A DNA stretch of 64,000 bases from Anaerolineaceae bacterium (GCA_002699125.1 PABI01000092.1:1-64000), one strand, 5' to 3'; positions 49,791 through 59,858 are shown, counted from the stretch's first letter. Numbers and translations: made by a program. The notes: generated from the letters alone by a model not told the origin.

Positions 49791-51764
49791 TTACTCGTTG
49801 CGCATTTGCTCGCGGGGAATGTGGATGCGATAGAGTCGTTCCGGTTCATCTTTACCGCGAAGCTCCACCTCGCCCATCGACTCTAAAGGATTAATCTGTA
49901 GGAGCTCGTTTGAATCTATCTCCAGATTTTCATAGACACTTTCAGAAATGACAATCTGGCCGTCGGCGGCGATGTCTACCAGGCGGTGGGCGGTGTTGAC
50001 GGCGTCACCCACCATGCGGAAGGTCATCCGGGTTTCGGCACCGACGTTGCCGACAATGACATTCCCCTGATCAATGCCAATCCCCATGCCAAAGCTGGAG
50101 GTGAGCCCTTCAAACAGCTCTACGCGCAGGGCGTTGAAGCGTTGGTGCATGGCAACGGCCGTTTCCAAAGCGCGGCTAGACGCATCCACCTGATCAAATG
50201 GGGCGTTAAATGCCACTAAAATTTCATCACCGGTTAACTCGAAGATAGTTCCCTCAAACTGATAAACAACCTCTGTCATCTGGGTGAAAAAGTGATTAAG
50301 GCGGGCAATCACGTCATTCGGTTCTACCAGCCGGATGAAACGGGTGGAGCTGCGTAAATCGGCAAACATCACGACGGCGTGGCGTCGTTCACGCCGGGCC
50401 ATTAGCCCGGGCTCATGAGAAAGCACATAATCCACCAGGCTGGGACCCATGTAGCGGGAGAATGTTTCTTTGATTTCCTGCTTTTTGCGCCGCTCTTCGG
50501 TCAGCTTAAATTCTTCAATTCTTTTTAGCTCGGTAATGTCTTGTAAAACGGCCGCATAACCCACACCCTGAATCGGTGAAACGCTGGTGTACAGTGTGTT
50601 GCCATTTTCCAGATTGATTTCCTGAGCATTTGCGTGGTTGCTTCCGTTGCTGTAAAGCGTTAGCAAAACGCTAAGCGGTTTCACATCGCCAATGTATTTT
50701 CCAGAAACATCTTTTGATTTGAGGTTAAAAAGCCGTTCCGCTGCCTGGTTAAATAGAGAAACATTCCAATCCTCGTCTGTGGTAACGATGGCGTCGGTTG
50801 CCTGGCCCAGAATCGCTTCCAGCTTGCGTCGCTCTTCGCTGATTTCGGTAAAGAGATGGGCATTGGCGATGGCCGTCGAGACGGTGCTGCCTAAAGCAAT
50901 CAGCAGCTCACGATGTTCCTCAGTAAAGTAACCCACATCGGGATGGTTCAAAATCAAAATGCCCACGATACGGTCTGACCCTATTAGCGGCACACCTATG
51001 GCAGAACCAGTTTCCCCTTCATCGTCCGGTAACGTCACCCAGCGATCATCCTGCCGAATGTCGTGAATAATTTCGCTCCGTTTGTTGGCCACCAGCCAGC
51101 CGCCCAGGCCGCGTGTCATTACTTCTTTGGTGACCCGGTCGCTAATCTCGATGGGGGAGCCTGCCCGAATGATGAACTTGTGGTACACCTGCTCCTGTTC
51201 GTTCAGCAGCATGATGTTGCCTTTGGTCGCGCCTACGGCCGCTTGCGTTTGCGTAATGATGGCAGACATCATCGATTCCAGATCTAGCTGGGTGCTAACG
51301 GCCCGGCTGATGTTGTACAGCAGCTGCAGGCGGTGGCGCTCTTCTTCCAGGTTGGTCCGGGCGCGCTTAAGCTGAATCAGGGTGCGTACACGCACCAGCA
51401 GCTCTTCCCGGATGTGGGGCCGCGAGAGGAACTCGTCGGCCCCGGCTTTTTTACCCTCAATGCGTGATTCCACCTTGCTCAAGGCAGTGATCATGATGAT
51501 AGGGATGAGATGTGTTTGGGGGTCACCTTTGAGGATTTTACAGACTTCAAACCCGTTAAGATCGGGCATCATAACGTCTAGCAAAATGAGATCGGGATCG
51601 TGTTCTTGGGCCATGGCAATACCATCCTGCCCGCCGCTGGCTTCGATGATATTGTGCCCATCCAGCCTTAGCTGCGATGAAAGCAGTAGTCGGTTTTCAC
51701 GCATGTCGTCAATAATTAGCACGACAGATGATTCTTTGCTGGTGTTGTTCACGATACTGTTCAC
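49791..51764 (-). CDS. REC-GAF-PAS-class III adenylate/guanylate cyclase
   Basis: A 657-residue signalling enzyme. The receiver domain (13-130) has D63 in ILLDVMMPDLNG, but the usual lysine is replaced in LSRPH. GAF (about 155-300) and PAS (about 315-425) domains follow. The class III cyclase domain (about 455-645) has metal Asp residues in VVMFADLRSST and FELTGDEILVAF, and the nucleotide-binding segment FRMVGDAVNTAHRL. It would make cAMP or cGMP in the cytoplasm in response to phosphorelay and small-molecule input. Start is GTG 51764. Convergent with rsmG. Confidence 0.92.
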   Translation of the reverse strand: MNSIVNNTSKESSVVLIIDDMRENRLLLSSQLRLDGHNIIEASGGQDGIAMAQEHDPDLILLDVMMPDLNGFEVCKILKGDPQTHLIPIIMITALSKVESRIEGKKAGADEFLSRPHIREELLVRVRTLIQLKRARTNLEEERHRLQLLYNISRAVSTQLDLESMMSAIITQTQAAVGATKGNIMLLNEQEQVYHKFIIRAGSPIEISDRVTKEVMTRGLGGWLVANKRSEIIHDIRQDDRWVTLPDDEGETGSAIGVPLIGSDRIVGILILNHPDVGYFTEEHRELLIALGSTVSTAIANAHLFTEISEERRKLEAILGQATDAIVTTDEDWNVSLFNQAAERLFNLKSKDVSGKYIGDVKPLSVLLTLYSNGSNHANAQEINLENGNTLYTSVSPIQGVGYAAVLQDITELKRIEEFKLTEERRKKQEIKETFSRYMGPSLVDYVLSHEPGLMARRERRHAVVMFADLRSSTRFIRLVEPNDVIARLNHFFTQMTEVVYQFEGTIFELTGDEILVAFNAPFDQVDASSRALETAVAMHQRFNALRVELFEGLTSSFGMGIGIDQGNVIVGNVGAETRMTFRMVGDAVNTAHRLVDIAADGQIVISESVYENLEIDSNELLQINPLESMGEVELRGKDEPERLYRIHIPREQMRNE

Positions 51765-51811
51765 TCAATTAATGGGTGCCTCTGCATAGATAGCACCAAG
51801 TTGCTTGTTCG

Positions 51812-53047
51812 TTACATTACATTAACACGGCCGTTTTCAACTTCCATGCGTGTGGCTTGCTGCAAAAATGAATCAGTAAACATGCCAGGGTCCGTAGCTG
51901 TCAGGATGGCTTGCGTTGTTTCGCTGACAGAACTGAGCAGCGCGCTGCGGCGTTGCTCATCTAATTCTGCCACTACTTCATCCAATAGTAAAATGGGACG
52001 TTCGCCGGTCACTGTTGTCATCCAATTAATCTCGCCCATTTTTAATGCAAGGATAGCCGTGCGCTGCTGGCCACGTGAACCAAAATTGCCCAGGGAACGG
52101 CCGTTTAGCTGAAAAGACCAATCATCCCGGTGCGGCCCAATCGTTGTGGCCCCGCGTGCAATGTCTGTTGATAAAGATTCTTGTAACAGTTTAACAAAAC
52201 GTTCTGTAACTATTTCTGACTGTCCTTGATGAGTTTCTAGCCAATCACCCAATTCAGCAGGATTCAAGCTATCTTTGGGCGCAATCCTGCTCCTTTTTAC
52301 ATGCAGCCGGGGTAAATAAAGAAGGCGAATGGACTCACGCCCTCCGGTTAACGCTTCATAATGAATGCGCTGTGTTTCCCGGCTAAGGTTGGTTAGAAAC
52401 TTGGCCCGCCGCAAAAAAATATCGCTGCCCAGGCTAACCAGCTTCTCTGTATAAATGGGCAGCACGTCTCGCCCGGTTTGCTCTTCGGCAATCTGCCGCA
52501 GAACGGCATTGCGCTGCTCCAGCACCTTATTGTAATTGGATAAAGTGCGACAGTAAACCGGGTCGATCTGGCAAAGGGTGATATCCAGGTAGCGGCGGCG
52601 GTTCGCCGGTGAACCGGTGAGCAGTTGAATGTCTTCGGGTAAGAAGAGCACGACGCGCATTGCGCCCAGCAGATCCATCAGGCGCACCTTGCGCCGGTCC
52701 AGCAAGGCCTGACGGCGAAAGCTAAAATTTCTGGTGTGGGAGGGTCCGGCTTTTTGCTCCTGAATCAGCCGCATTTCCAGCTGGTGGGTTTGCTGGCTGG
52801 TGGCAACCGTAGCCACCAGACGCCCGACAACGACGGGTTCTTCAGATTGGGTGGCGTTCCAGTTTAGCAGTTGGGCGTCATTATCGGCATGGGGGGAGCG
52901 GGTGGTGGCCAGATAATAGATGGCTTCGAGTAGATTGGTTTTGCCCTGAGCATTGTTGCCGTAAAGTAAAATTGGCCCTTGGGGAAGAGAGAGTTCTAGA
53001 CGGCCGTAATTGCGAAAGTTGGTCAATGAAAGATGGGTAATATGCAT
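51812..53047 (-). CDS. recF: DNA replication/repair protein RecF
   Basis: A 411-residue SMC-like ATPase for recombinational gap repair. The opening MHITHLSLTNFRNYGRLEL, Walker A LYGNNAQGKTNLLEAIYYL (about 28-46), signature region GSRGQQRTAILALKMGEI and Walker B PILLLDEVVAELD are intact. Unlike the common dnaA-dnaN-recF arrangement, it stands alone here, next to a cyclase gene. Upstream 270 bases show no SOS box. Confidence 0.95.
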   Translation of the reverse strand: MHITHLSLTNFRNYGRLELSLPQGPILLYGNNAQGKTNLLEAIYYLATTRSPHADNDAQLLNWNATQSEEPVVVGRLVATVATSQQTHQLEMRLIQEQKAGPSHTRNFSFRRQALLDRRKVRLMDLLGAMRVVLFLPEDIQLLTGSPANRRRYLDITLCQIDPVYCRTLSNYNKVLEQRNAVLRQIAEEQTGRDVLPIYTEKLVSLGSDIFLRRAKFLTNLSRETQRIHYEALTGGRESIRLLYLPRLHVKRSRIAPKDSLNPAELGDWLETHQGQSEIVTERFVKLLQESLSTDIARGATTIGPHRDDWSFQLNGRSLGNFGSRGQQRTAILALKMGEINWMTTVTGERPILLLDEVVAELDEQRRSALLSSVSETTQAILTATDPGMFTDSFLQQATRMEVENGRVNVM

Positions 53048-53317
53048 GAATGTTTGCTACTGCTTGCTTACTTTATTTGCCTCAACAATTTTGCAGGAGG
53101 AATGAATGCATTCTAACATAATGCTCTAGCAACGCATAAAATTATTTACCATTCCCGTGCTTTGGCGTGTTGCCTTGCCTATCTCAACATGTTATCCTAC
53201 TGCGGCATCATCCGTAAGGGGTCAGCGTTGTTTGTGCAGCTAAAATGTTACGGCCGTTTACGACCAATATGATAGCCTTCAAAATCGTTTTTTGCCTGTT
53301 GCGTATAAGGAGTTAGT

Positions 53318-54196
53318 ATGGTGCAAAACAACGGCGACGGCCGTTCCCCGCTGCGTTTCATTCTCCTATTTCTCATCGTCATTGTCCTGCCGCTGGCGTT
53401 GGGCCTTTTTCTGGCCCCCAGAATTGTGCCCCAGCCGCAAATTGGCGTCATCCGGCTCAATTACGAAATTTCCAATGCCACCGCGTTTGAGTTTCGCGAG
53501 CAGCTAACCTATGCCCGCAATGATCCGGCCATTGAAGCCGTCGTGATCGTCATCAACAGCCCCGGCGGCACCGCCTCCGACAGTGAGGATTTGTATTTAG
53601 ACGTGTTGGACGCGCGCAATGATTTGCCCGTGGTGGCCACGGTAGACTTTTTGGCCGCCAGCGGTGCCTACTACATTGCTGCCGCCACAGATGCCATCTA
53701 TGCCAAGCCGGGTTCTGCCATTGGCAGTATTGGCGTCATCAGCTCCTTGCCCGATGAACCCTTTTTAGAAGAAGAGATCTTGACCACCGGACCATATAAA
53801 TCATTTGGCGGCACGCGCGACGGCACCATTCGTCGCGCCGAAACGTTGAAGTTTGCCTTTCTGGAAGCTGTGGCTAACGGGCGGGGCGAAAATTTGAACG
53901 CCGACCTCGATTTATTGTCTCGCGCCGAAATTTTTGACGGCGTGCGCGCCCTGGAGTTGGGTCTGATTGATGGCATCATTTCCACCAGTGAGGCGTTTGA
54001 CAAAGCGGCCGAACTGGCCGGTATTCGCAACTATGAGGTTGTAGAACTGTACCCGCTGACGTTTGGCGAGGACGGGCCGTTTTCCTTTGGCACCTACCAG
54101 GTACCGGCTATTGACCAGGAAAAGCTGTGGGCCGCGCCAACCGATCTGCCGCCGGGCATTTATTATCGCTACATGGAACTGCCTGCCAATCAATAA
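53318..54196 (+). CDS. S49-family membrane serine protease (SppA-like)
   Basis: A 292-residue protein with an N-terminal membrane anchor (about 13-34) and a single SppA core. Catalytic S115 lies in LAASGAYYIAAATD and the general base K161 in GPYKSFGGTRDGT. VIVINSPGGTASDSEDL forms the conserved oxyanion strand. SppA enzymes degrade remnant signal peptides and help in stress response. AAGGAG precedes ATG 53318. The large secreted protein gene follows after an 81-base gap with a hairpin. Confidence 0.9.
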   Translation: MVQNNGDGRSPLRFILLFLIVIVLPLALGLFLAPRIVPQPQIGVIRLNYEISNATAFEFREQLTYARNDPAIEAVVIVINSPGGTASDSEDLYLDVLDARNDLPVVATVDFLAASGAYYIAAATDAIYAKPGSAIGSIGVISSLPDEPFLEEEILTTGPYKSFGGTRDGTIRRAETLKFAFLEAVANGRGENLNADLDLLSRAEIFDGVRALELGLIDGIISTSEAFDKAAELAGIRNYEVVELYPLTFGEDGPFSFGTYQVPAIDQEKLWAAPTDLPPGIYYRYMELPANQ

Positions 54197-54205
54197 AAGG
54201 AAATT

Positions 54206-54262
54206 GGGTAGTTGCGTAACTTGGTAATTTTCAACGCAATGACTCAGCTACCCAATTACGTT
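54206..54262 (+). terminator. Hairpin after S49 protease gene
   Basis: ATTGGGTAGTTG and AGCTACCCAATTACG contain the inverted ATTGGGTAG/CTACCCAAT pair, about 25 bases apart, with an inner TTGCGT/ACGCAA pair. It could attenuate transcription; the T-run is weak. Confidence 0.5.
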
Positions 54263-54277
54263 CTTTAGGAATATATT

Positions 54278-56983
54278 ATGCGCCGAGGATTAATTCTCCT
54301 ACTTGTTTTTATCTTGTTACTCATTGGGCCAACGGCCGTTCGCTATCTGCAACATTACAACCTGGGCGGTGGCGACAGGGCGGAACCACCCAGCTACGAT
54401 GTGGCTGCCGTTGTGGAAAGCGTGCCCACACCCGCCTCTGCTGCTTTTGTTGATGCGCCGGAAATGTTTGGCGGGCTGGTGCTGCTGGATCAGGCCCACA
54501 ACAATGCCTTTACGCTGGATGAGATTGGGTATCTGGACGGCCGTATTGCTGCTCGCGGTGCCGAAATGGTTTCCTACACCGGTGGTGATCTGGCCACGGC
54601 TCTGCGCGCCGTTAACGCCTTTGTCGTCATTACGCCGCTGGAACAATTTTCGGCCAGGGAAGTTCAGGCCGTCGAGGGCTTCGTGCGGCGCGGCGGCCGT
54701 CTGCTGCTGCTGGGTGATCCCACCCGGTATGAGGTAGTTGTTGAAGAAGATTTGTTCACCCTGAACGTTTTTGTAGAAACTGACAAGATTCCGCTGAATA
54801 GTTTGGCCAACAGTTTCGACATCATCTTCAATGGTGATTACCTCTACAACACCAGCGAAAACGAAGGCAATTTCCGCAATATCATTGTGAATGAGGCCGG
54901 TTTTGCCGACAGCACAATGACGGCCGAATTAGAGCAGGTTGTGTTGTACGGCTCTCATTCCCTCCAGGTGGGCGTGGGGGCAGAGACGCTTTTTGCTGGA
55001 GATGACAACACCTGGTCCTCCGCTACTGACCGGCCCGGCGGCCTGACCATGGCGGCCACATCGGCTGGCGGGCAGGTGCTGGCCGTTGGTGACATTCAAT
55101 TTTTGATGGATCCTTATTACACGGTGCTGGATAACGGCCGTTTCATTGCCCAAATCGCTGACTTCTTAACCGAACCGGTACAGCGCGACTACACGGTGGC
55201 CGACTTCCCCTACTTTTTTGCCGAAGAGATTGACCTCGTCTACACCGGTGCGCCCCAGCTTGGCCCCGACGCTTTTGACGAAATCATTACCCTGCAGGCC
55301 AGCTTGCGCCAGGCAGAAAAAGAGCTCAGCCTTTCCACTGCTGACGACCAGAACGGTGATGCCATCTACCTGGGCTTGTACAACCAGTCTGAAGAGGTGG
55401 CCGAGATGCTGGCCGATGCCGGCATCAGTTTAACCATCGATCCGGCTATTTTGACCGCAGCAGAAACGGCCGCACTGGAAGAAACCGAAGACACCGACGA
55501 CGAACCTGAAGTTGAAGACACCGAGGCTGAAGAGCCAGAAACCGACGAAGAACCCGCCGACGAGGGAGCCGAAGATGAAGAACCAGCAGAAGAAACCTTC
55601 GACCGGCTGATCCAGTCAAGCCTGGGCAACGTGCAGATGTCCGGCACGGCCCTGATTTTGCTGGATGAAAGTGGCAGCGAGCGCCAGCTGGTGGTGTTAG
55701 CCTCCAGCAATGACGGGTTGGAAAGCGCCGTTAATCGCTTGCTGGACCTCATCCCCTTTGACGCCGAGTACGCTTTGGCAGATTGTTTGCTGCAAGACAA
55801 TCTGGCCCTCTGCCCCACCGATGTCGCCAATGAAGAAGTTGAGGCAGAATTGATCACTGGCGGGCAGCTAGAGGACGATGGCGAAGATGAAGAAGAGCCT
55901 GCCGACGATGAGGAAGAAGAAGAGGCAGCAGATGAAGAAGAGGAAGAAGACCTCGATGAGCCCGTGGAGATAGACGCTACCGACCAGGGCAGCATCGGTC
56001 TGGGTGAAACAGTTGAAGGCACACTGTCCGAAGATGAAACCTTCAGCTGGACCTTTGCCGATGGCCCGGCCGTTATCGACATCACGGTGACCAGCGGTGA
56101 AGATTTGGACGCCGTGCTGGAGCTGTACGATCCGGATAACGTCTTCCTGGCCGCTTCCGATTCTGGCTTTACCGGCGAAGATGAAGCCATCATCGGCGTG
56201 GAAATTCCCGATGACGGCAATTACACCATCGTGCTGAGTGACTTTTTTGACGACGGCGGTGAGTTTACCCTGACCGTTGAAGAGTCCAGTGAAACCCCAG
56301 CCGATGAAGGCGAAGATGAAGACGAAGAAAGCAGCGAGGACGTCACCATTTTCTTGTTTGTGGATGATGATGGTGATCCTATTGAGGATGGTTTTACCAG
56401 CCAAGCGGAACTGGAAACGCTGCTGGAAGAAACGTACACGGTAGAAACCTGGGTTTCCACGGTGGATGGTCCGCTGTCTCTGGAAGTTTTGGAAGAGGTC
56501 GATTTGCTCATTTGGGACTCCGGTGACTATCTGGAACCAGAAGGCTTCTTCGACGAAGACACTGTGGTGATCTTTGAATATCTCGATACTGGTCGCCCAA
56601 TTATGATTACGGGATCTTCCCCCACCATTTTTGGCGATATTGGCCTATCTTCCGTATCGGATCTGGAATTTGCCGGGGATGACGAAATCTTGCTAGAGGG
56701 CTTTACGGCCGGGGTCACAATCGAACTGGATGACCCTCACGACTTCATCTTTGCCGATTTTTTGGCCGAAGATTTGGAACCCGGCTCCACTGCTTTCCTG
56801 GTTCGTGGGCCTAGCAGCGATGACAGCGGCAACGTGGTCGGCCTGGCCTCATTTGATGAGCTGAACAACGATCAACAAACCATCTTCTTGCTGATGCCGT
56901 TTTCCCTCTTGCCTGAAGATGTGCAGGAACCGCTGCTAAACAATATGCTTGTCTGGTTTGGCTTTGCCGAGCCCGAACCCTAA
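54278..56983 (+). CDS. Large acidic secreted/membrane-anchored protein (DUF4350-like, PPC domain)
   Basis: A 901-residue protein with an N-terminal anchor (about 4-22). A DUF4350/GldG-like alpha-beta region follows (about 60-300: RGAEMVSYTGGDLATALRAVNAFVVITPLEQFSAREVQAVEGFVRRGGRLLLLGDP). Asp/Glu-rich linkers lie near 395-440 and 530-570. A pre-peptidase C-terminal-like beta domain (about 575-670: VEGTLSEDETFSWTFADGPAVIDITVTSGEDLDAVLELYDPD) and a second flavodoxin-like region (to 890) complete it. It is probably exported and perhaps calcium-binding. It may be a partner of the upstream SppA-like protease. Function unknown. Confidence 0.75.
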   Translation: MRRGLILLLVFILLLIGPTAVRYLQHYNLGGGDRAEPPSYDVAAVVESVPTPASAAFVDAPEMFGGLVLLDQAHNNAFTLDEIGYLDGRIAARGAEMVSYTGGDLATALRAVNAFVVITPLEQFSAREVQAVEGFVRRGGRLLLLGDPTRYEVVVEEDLFTLNVFVETDKIPLNSLANSFDIIFNGDYLYNTSENEGNFRNIIVNEAGFADSTMTAELEQVVLYGSHSLQVGVGAETLFAGDDNTWSSATDRPGGLTMAATSAGGQVLAVGDIQFLMDPYYTVLDNGRFIAQIADFLTEPVQRDYTVADFPYFFAEEIDLVYTGAPQLGPDAFDEIITLQASLRQAEKELSLSTADDQNGDAIYLGLYNQSEEVAEMLADAGISLTIDPAILTAAETAALEETEDTDDEPEVEDTEAEEPETDEEPADEGAEDEEPAEETFDRLIQSSLGNVQMSGTALILLDESGSERQLVVLASSNDGLESAVNRLLDLIPFDAEYALADCLLQDNLALCPTDVANEEVEAELITGGQLEDDGEDEEEPADDEEEEEAADEEEEEDLDEPVEIDATDQGSIGLGETVEGTLSEDETFSWTFADGPAVIDITVTSGEDLDAVLELYDPDNVFLAASDSGFTGEDEAIIGVEIPDDGNYTIVLSDFFDDGGEFTLTVEESSETPADEGEDEDEESSEDVTIFLFVDDDGDPIEDGFTSQAELETLLEETYTVETWVSTVDGPLSLEVLEEVDLLIWDSGDYLEPEGFFDEDTVVIFEYLDTGRPIMITGSSPTIFGDIGLSSVSDLEFAGDDEILLEGFTAGVTIELDDPHDFIFADFLAEDLEPGSTAFLVRGPSSDDSGNVVGLASFDELNNDQQTIFLLMPFSLLPEDVQEPLLNNMLVWFGFAEPEP

Positions 56984-57011
56984 CCCAAGTTTAAGCAATG
57001 GCTGAGATTCG

Positions 57012-57043
57012 GAGGAGTGAGCATCTGAGGATGCTCACTCCTC
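57012..57043. repeat. GAGGAGT..ACTCCTC hairpin, copy 1
   Basis: GAGGAGTGAGCATC (57012-57025) and GATGCTCACTCCTC (57030-57043) form a perfect 14-base stem with loop TGAG. It follows the stop of the acidic protein gene and may serve as terminator. A variant with compensatory stem changes lies at 63153-63184. Confidence 0.85.
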
Positions 57044-57104
57044 TTTCGGTTTGGTTTGATGAATCTGGTTGGTTCTGCGCTGCGGAGACGATAGAATAGG
57101 GGCC

Positions 57105-58694
57105 ATGGAACAACCAGATATTATCTTCATTGTCCTTGATACCCAGCGCGCCGACAGATTAGGCTGTTACGGCCGTAAACAAGCATTCACCCCCAACCTG
57201 GACCGTTTCGCTGATGATGGCATTCTGTTTGAGCAGGCCATCTCGCCGGCTCAATGGACGATTCCCAGCCACGCTTCCATGTTCACCGGGCTGTATCCGA
57301 CGGCGCACCAGGTAACCCAATCGTCGCAAAGCCTTTCGGCGGAACGGCCGCATCTGGCTGAACTATTGCGCGATTCTGGCTACCAAACCGTAGCTTTCTG
57401 CAACAATCCCCTGGTTGGTATTCTCAACAATGGCTTCAAACGCGGTTTCCAGACGTTTTACAACTACGGCGGTGCTATCCCCAGTATGCCCAGCGATTCC
57501 ACAACGCTGCCGCGCCCGCTGCGCCGCCTGGTAGAAAGCTACACCCAATTTCTGCGCCGCATTTCGTACCCTATCCAGAACTTTTTTGGCCAGTCAGACC
57601 TGGCATTTCGTTTGTCGCTCAATTCGTGGTTTACGCCTATTTGGTCCCGCGTCGCCAACTTCAAGGGGCAAAACGAGCGGTCCGTGCGGGATTTGACTCA
57701 TTATTTGCAGGTGCGTGAGGAGAAGGGCGTGGAACGGCCGTTGTTCCTTTTCCTCAACCTGATGGAAACCCATCTGCCCTTTACACCGCCGGCCGAATTT
57801 ATCGACAAAACCGCCCCCTACCTGCGCGGCAGCAAAGAAGCCCGCACCATCATGCGCCGCTGGAATCGCGATTCGTATCGTTGGGCTGCGCCGCTGGCCG
57901 AGCCGCTGGGCGATTTAGAGGCCCAGGTACTCAGCGATTTATACGACGCCGAAGTGGCCTACCAGGATGCCTACTTGGGCCAGCTATTGGCACTGCTGCA
58001 AAATCGGGCCAATGCCGAAAACACGCTCGCCATTATCGTGGCTGATCATGGCGACGGGCTGGGCGAGCACGGCTGCGTGGGCCACGCCTTTGTCGCTTAC
58101 CAGGAGCTGCTGCACGTGCCGCTGATGATGCAGTGGCCGCGCCGCTTTAAGGAACCAGCTCGCATTCAGACGCCGGTGAGCACGCGACGTGTCTTCCACA
58201 CCATGCTGGATGCCGCCGGTCGATTGCCGCAAGGCGCGTCGCTGGATCCGGCGCAGGTCCACGGCCTAACCCTGGCTAACACAGTGGCGGGGCACGATCC
58301 GGAGCAGGGGGTGGCCTACAGCGAAGTGTACCCGCCGCTTACCTTTGTGAAAGCACTGGAAAAGCGCCAGCCGGAACTGCTGGAGGCATATCGCTGCCTG
58401 TCGGTGCGGCGCTCCATCGTGCAGGAAAAGGCCGAGGGTCAGAGGGAGGCTGTGCCTCACAAGTTGATCCAGGTAGATGAAAAGCTGGACGAACTTTTTG
58501 ATTTAGCCCATGATCCGTTAGAATCAGAGAACTTGCTGGCCGAACGGCCGTCCATCACCGAACCGATGCAAAAAGAGATGAGTAGAATGGTGACGGCCGT
58601 TTCCCAACAAAAAGCACAGGTTACCGCCGGCAGCCAGATTGAACTTGATGAAAACATGACCCGCCGCCTGCGGGCCTTAGGCTACATTGACTGA
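57105..58694 (+). CDS. Sulfatase-superfamily hydrolase lacking the formylglycine cysteine
   Basis: A 529-residue alkaline phosphatase/sulfatase-fold protein. Metal ligands appear in FIVLDTQRADRLGCYG and ADHGDGLGEHG. The nucleophile motif reads WTIPSHASMFTG, so the position of the C/S-x-P-x-R formylglycine residue is Thr (T52) and the Arg is His. It thus cannot be activated as a classical sulfatase; Thr nucleophiles occur in phosphoglycerol- and phosphoethanolamine-transferase relatives. No signal peptide is present, so it may be cytoplasmic. ATG 57105 is chosen over the upstream GTG/ATG frame because of AGGGG before it. Confidence 0.85.
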   Translation: MEQPDIIFIVLDTQRADRLGCYGRKQAFTPNLDRFADDGILFEQAISPAQWTIPSHASMFTGLYPTAHQVTQSSQSLSAERPHLAELLRDSGYQTVAFCNNPLVGILNNGFKRGFQTFYNYGGAIPSMPSDSTTLPRPLRRLVESYTQFLRRISYPIQNFFGQSDLAFRLSLNSWFTPIWSRVANFKGQNERSVRDLTHYLQVREEKGVERPLFLFLNLMETHLPFTPPAEFIDKTAPYLRGSKEARTIMRRWNRDSYRWAAPLAEPLGDLEAQVLSDLYDAEVAYQDAYLGQLLALLQNRANAENTLAIIVADHGDGLGEHGCVGHAFVAYQELLHVPLMMQWPRRFKEPARIQTPVSTRRVFHTMLDAAGRLPQGASLDPAQVHGLTLANTVAGHDPEQGVAYSEVYPPLTFVKALEKRQPELLEAYRCLSVRRSIVQEKAEGQREAVPHKLIQVDEKLDELFDLAHDPLESENLLAERPSITEPMQKEMSRMVTAVSQQKAQVTAGSQIELDENMTRRLRALGYID

Positions 58695-58768
58695 TTACTA
58701 CGGGCTTACGCTTAGCGAAACCGATGTAGAACAAAGAGCCTAAATAGAAAAACTACAATTCTCATTGT

Positions 58769-58790
58769 TCTCTGTGACCTCTGTGGCTTG
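58769..58790. repeat. Partial CTCTGTG-type repeat
   Basis: TTCTCTGTGACCTCTGTGGC is the right arm of the CACAGAG/CTCTGTG element seen complete at 29722-29785, upstream of lgt. The left arm is missing or degenerate. Confidence 0.55.
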
Positions 58791-58868
58791 TAAAAATATT
58801 CGTGGATTCGTCCAATTCGTGATAAAACAACGAACCTAACATTCTAAAGAGAGAGAGGAAATATACAG

Positions 58869-59792
58869 ATGTTTGATGCAATCAATATCGACCGGGTCGC
58901 CTTTGAGATTCCGCTGCCCCAATTTATCCAGAACTGGTTTCCAAATCTGGGGGCAACGCTGCCAATTTATTGGTACGGGATCATCATCGTTATCGGCATT
59001 GCCCTGGGTGCCTGGTGGGCGGCGCGCGAACTGCAAAAGCGCCAGCTTGGTGTCAAAGCCATCGACGAGTTTTACAATGGCCTGATTATTGTTGTCTTTA
59101 CCGGGTACCTTTTTGCCCGCCTCACCTACGTTGCTTTAGACATCATTGATGGAGCGCAGTATAGCTCGCTGGGGCAGGTACTTAACTTCCGCGCTGGTGG
59201 GGTGAATATTTTAGGCGGTTTTGTGGGTGCAGCCCTGGTGGGCTGGTTCTATGTCACCTGGCGACGGCTTAAATTCTGGCACTATGCCGATGTGGCCGGT
59301 CCGGCACTGTTGCTGGCGCAGGCCATTGGCCGCTGGGGTAACTTCATCAACCAGGAACTGTACGGCCCGCCAACGGGCAGCAGCTGGGGATTGCTCATTG
59401 AGCCGCAGTTCCGAATTGCCCAGTACAGCGATTTGTCGGTTTATCCAGCCAATACCACGCGCTTTCATCCCACCTTTTTGTATGAGTCGATAGCGTTATT
59501 TGCGGGCTTTTTGCTGCTGGCGTGGCTGAACGGCCGTTACCGTGACAAATGGGAACCGGGCACCTTGTTTGGCCTCTTCCTCGTCTGGTGGGGCGGCAAT
59601 CGCACCTGGATCGAATTCTTCCGGCCCGATCAAACAACCATCGGCGATTCCTTCCTGACTTACTCCATGTTAGCTGCATTTGTCATTGCCCTGTTTGGTG
59701 TCTGGCTGGTGCTCAAGAAGCTGGATCGACTACCAGAGGCAATAGGCAGCAAACGTAAGCGGCCTGTCAAGCCCAAACCACGCCGCAATTAG
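58869..59792 (+). CDS. lgt: Prolipoprotein diacylglyceryl transferase
   Basis: A 307-residue integral membrane enzyme that transfers diacylglycerol from phosphatidylglycerol to the lipobox cysteine of prolipoproteins. About seven helices are visible, with the Lgt signature GRWGNFINQELYGPPT (about residue 154) and FHPTFLYES. It provides the lipid modification for lipoproteins such as those at 3167 and 47188. GAGAGGAA precedes ATG 58869. The C terminus is a basic tail (KRKRPVKPKPRRN). Confidence 0.96.
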   Translation: MFDAINIDRVAFEIPLPQFIQNWFPNLGATLPIYWYGIIIVIGIALGAWWAARELQKRQLGVKAIDEFYNGLIIVVFTGYLFARLTYVALDIIDGAQYSSLGQVLNFRAGGVNILGGFVGAALVGWFYVTWRRLKFWHYADVAGPALLLAQAIGRWGNFINQELYGPPTGSSWGLLIEPQFRIAQYSDLSVYPANTTRFHPTFLYESIALFAGFLLLAWLNGRYRDKWEPGTLFGLFLVWWGGNRTWIEFFRPDQTTIGDSFLTYSMLAAFVIALFGVWLVLKKLDRLPEAIGSKRKRPVKPKPRRN

Positions 59793-59858
59793 CGAAAGGA
59801 AGCTTCAATTTCCGCCCTCCCACGGCGATGCATTTCAGACAAATTTGTACCTTTGCAG

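Noticed and set aside
49062..53047. Replication-origin region because rsmG and recF are present
   Set aside because: No dnaA, dnaN or clustered DnaA boxes were seen; both genes are isolated from their usual neighbours.
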